From the NCBI RefSeq assembly GCF_007828045.1, contig NZ_VITN01000006.1, positions 62,001-126,000 of the forward strand: a DNA stretch of 64,000 bases. The letters are read 5' to 3'. The DNA is from Nitrospirillum amazonense. GTDB lineage: Bacteria; Pseudomonadota; Alphaproteobacteria; Azospirillales; Azospirillaceae. Both the position numbers and the translations under genes were made by a program. Positions 63,018 to 64,000 of the stretch are shown here, piece after piece. Within the stretch, counting starts at the first letter, position 1. Each line of letters begins with the position of its first letter. Under the pieces are notes generated by a model, which was not told the DNA's origin, did not search any database, and worked only from the letters and a program-made list of their open reading frames with translations.

Positions 63018-64000
63018 ATGGCCAATCCTGTCGAAAGCCAAATCAAACCCTACACGATGAACTTCGGGCCGCAGCACCCTGCCGCCCACGGCGTGTTGCG
63101 CCTGGTTCTGGAGATGGACGGCGAGATCGTGGAGCGGGCGGACCCGCACATCGGTCTGCTGCATCGCGGCACCGAGAAGCTCATTGAGTACAAGACCTAC
63201 ATCCAGGCGATGCCCTACTTCGACCGGCTGGACTACGTGTCCCCGATGTCGGAGGAGCACAGCTTCGTCCTGGCCGCGGAGAAGCTGTTGGGCATCACCC
63301 CGCCCAAGCGCGCGCAGCACATCCGCGTGCTGTTCGCCGAGCTGACCCGCATCCTGAACCACCTGCTGAACGTCACGACGTTCGCCATGGACGTGGGCGC
63401 GCTGACCCCGGCCCTGTGGGGCTTCGAGGAGCGCGAGCTGCTCATGGAGTTCTACGAGCGGGTGTCGGGTGCCCGCATGCACGCCAACTACTTCCGCGTG
63501 GGCGGCGTCCATCAGGACCTGCCGGCCGGCATGCTGGACGACATCGAGGTCTACGCGGCCAAGTTCGAGAAGTTCGTCGACGACGTGGAAGGCTTGCTGA
63601 CGGCCAACCGCATCTTCAAGCAGCGCCTGGTCGACATCGGCATCGTCTCGGGTGACGAGGCGCTGGCCTGGGGCTTCACCGGCCCGGTGCTGCGCGCCTC
63701 CGGCATCCCGTGGGACCTGCGCAAGGCCCAGCCCTACGACACCTACGCCGAGTATGACTTCGACGTCGCCGTGGGCAAGACCGGCGACTGCTACGCCCGC
63801 TACCTGGTGCGCGTGGAGGAGATGCGGCAGTCCAACCGGATCGTGCAGCAGGCCGTGGCCAAGCTGCGCCAGACCCCGGGTGCGGTGAAGGTGGACGACC
63901 GCAAGATCGCCCCGCCGCCGCGCGGCGATATGAAGCGCTCGATGGAATCGCTGATCCATCACTTCAAGCTGTACACCGAGGGCTACCACGTCCCCGCCGG
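63018..64000 (+). CDS. nuoD: NADH-quinone oxidoreductase subunit D, cut by the window end
   Basis: The first 327 codons are present. It starts at ATG 63018, nine bases after nuoC. It has [60 protein letters not shown] and [20 protein letters not shown], the 49-kDa quinone-site subunit. The reading frame is open at base 64000. Confidence 0.97.
   Translation, partial: MANPVESQIKPYTMNFGPQHPAAHGVLRLVLEMDGEIVERADPHIGLLHRGTEKLIEYKTYIQAMPYFDRLDYVSPMSEEHSFVLAAEKLLGITPPKRAQHIRVLFAELTRILNHLLNVTTFAMDVGALTPALWGFEERELLMEFYERVSGARMHANYFRVGGVHQDLPAGMLDDIEVYAAKFEKFVDDVEGLLTANRIFKQRLVDIGIVSGDEALAWGFTGPVLRASGIPWDLRKAQPYDTYAEYDFDVAVGKTGDCYARYLVRVEEMRQSNRIVQQAVAKLRQTPGAVKVDDRKIAPPPRGDMKRSMESLIHHFKLYTEGYHVPA

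Overview
The window is high-GC alphaproteobacterial DNA. Gene content and order suggest the Azospirillaceae (Azospirillum, Nitrospirillum or Niveispirillum). The evidence is a glnB-glnA nitrogen pair, the order tRNA-Leu / tig / clpP / clpX / lon / hupB / tRNA-Val, a CheZ-type phosphatase, and a nuo operon beginning after tRNA-Asp. Genus-level placement is inference.

Bases 1 to about 22,240 are the right part of a siphovirus-type prophage, all read on the + strand except one small minus-strand reading frame. The order is head-tail connector, HK97 gp10-like protein, DUF3168 neck protein, tail tube, two-frame tail assembly chaperone, tape measure, DUF2460, DUF2163, NlpC/P60 peptidase, giant tail hub, fibres, spanin/holin-like membrane protein, GH24 endolysin and 3TM holin. 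This is collinear with the tail half of alphaproteobacterial gene transfer agents. Three AT-rich cargo genes for exported proteins interrupt the tail operon: one secreted protein lies between the chaperone and the tape measure, and two paralogous lipoproteins lie between the tape measure and DUF2460. They share a C-x(7 or 11)-C-[IL]-A-S motif and are the least explained part of the window. A strong terminator at 22,181-22,236 closes the block. The packaging, head, repressor and integrase genes lie outside the window.

From 22,247 to 33,200 are housekeeping and accessory chromosomal genes: a nicotinate phosphoribosyltransferase; a three-gene operon of ECF sigma factor, single-pass membrane protein and periplasmic CnrX/CpxP-like sensor; an enoyl-CoA hydratase; a DUF1028 Ntn-hydrolase-like exported protein with a small cysteine-containing partner; a CheZ homologue with two CheY-binding-like peptides; a divergent PaiB / MocR pair; a GNAT enzyme; and an MmcQ/YjbR protein.

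From 33,230 to 45,990 are a histidine kinase overlapping a REC-DUF3369-GGDEF-EAL regulator, glnB-glnA, tRNA-His, a second MmcQ/YjbR protein whose start is preceded by a 17-bp tandem duplication, a GRDP-like protein with a Gly/His/Cys tail, the bifunctional NAD(P)HX repair enzyme, and a GAF hybrid histidine kinase.

From 46,151 to the end are an AceE-like transketolase, a GNAT enzyme, tRNA-Leu, the tig-clpP-clpX-lon-hupB proteostasis cluster, tRNA-Val, membrane proteins and a CPA1 antiporter, tRNA-Asp, and nuoA-nuoB-nuoC-nuoD (nuoD runs off the window).
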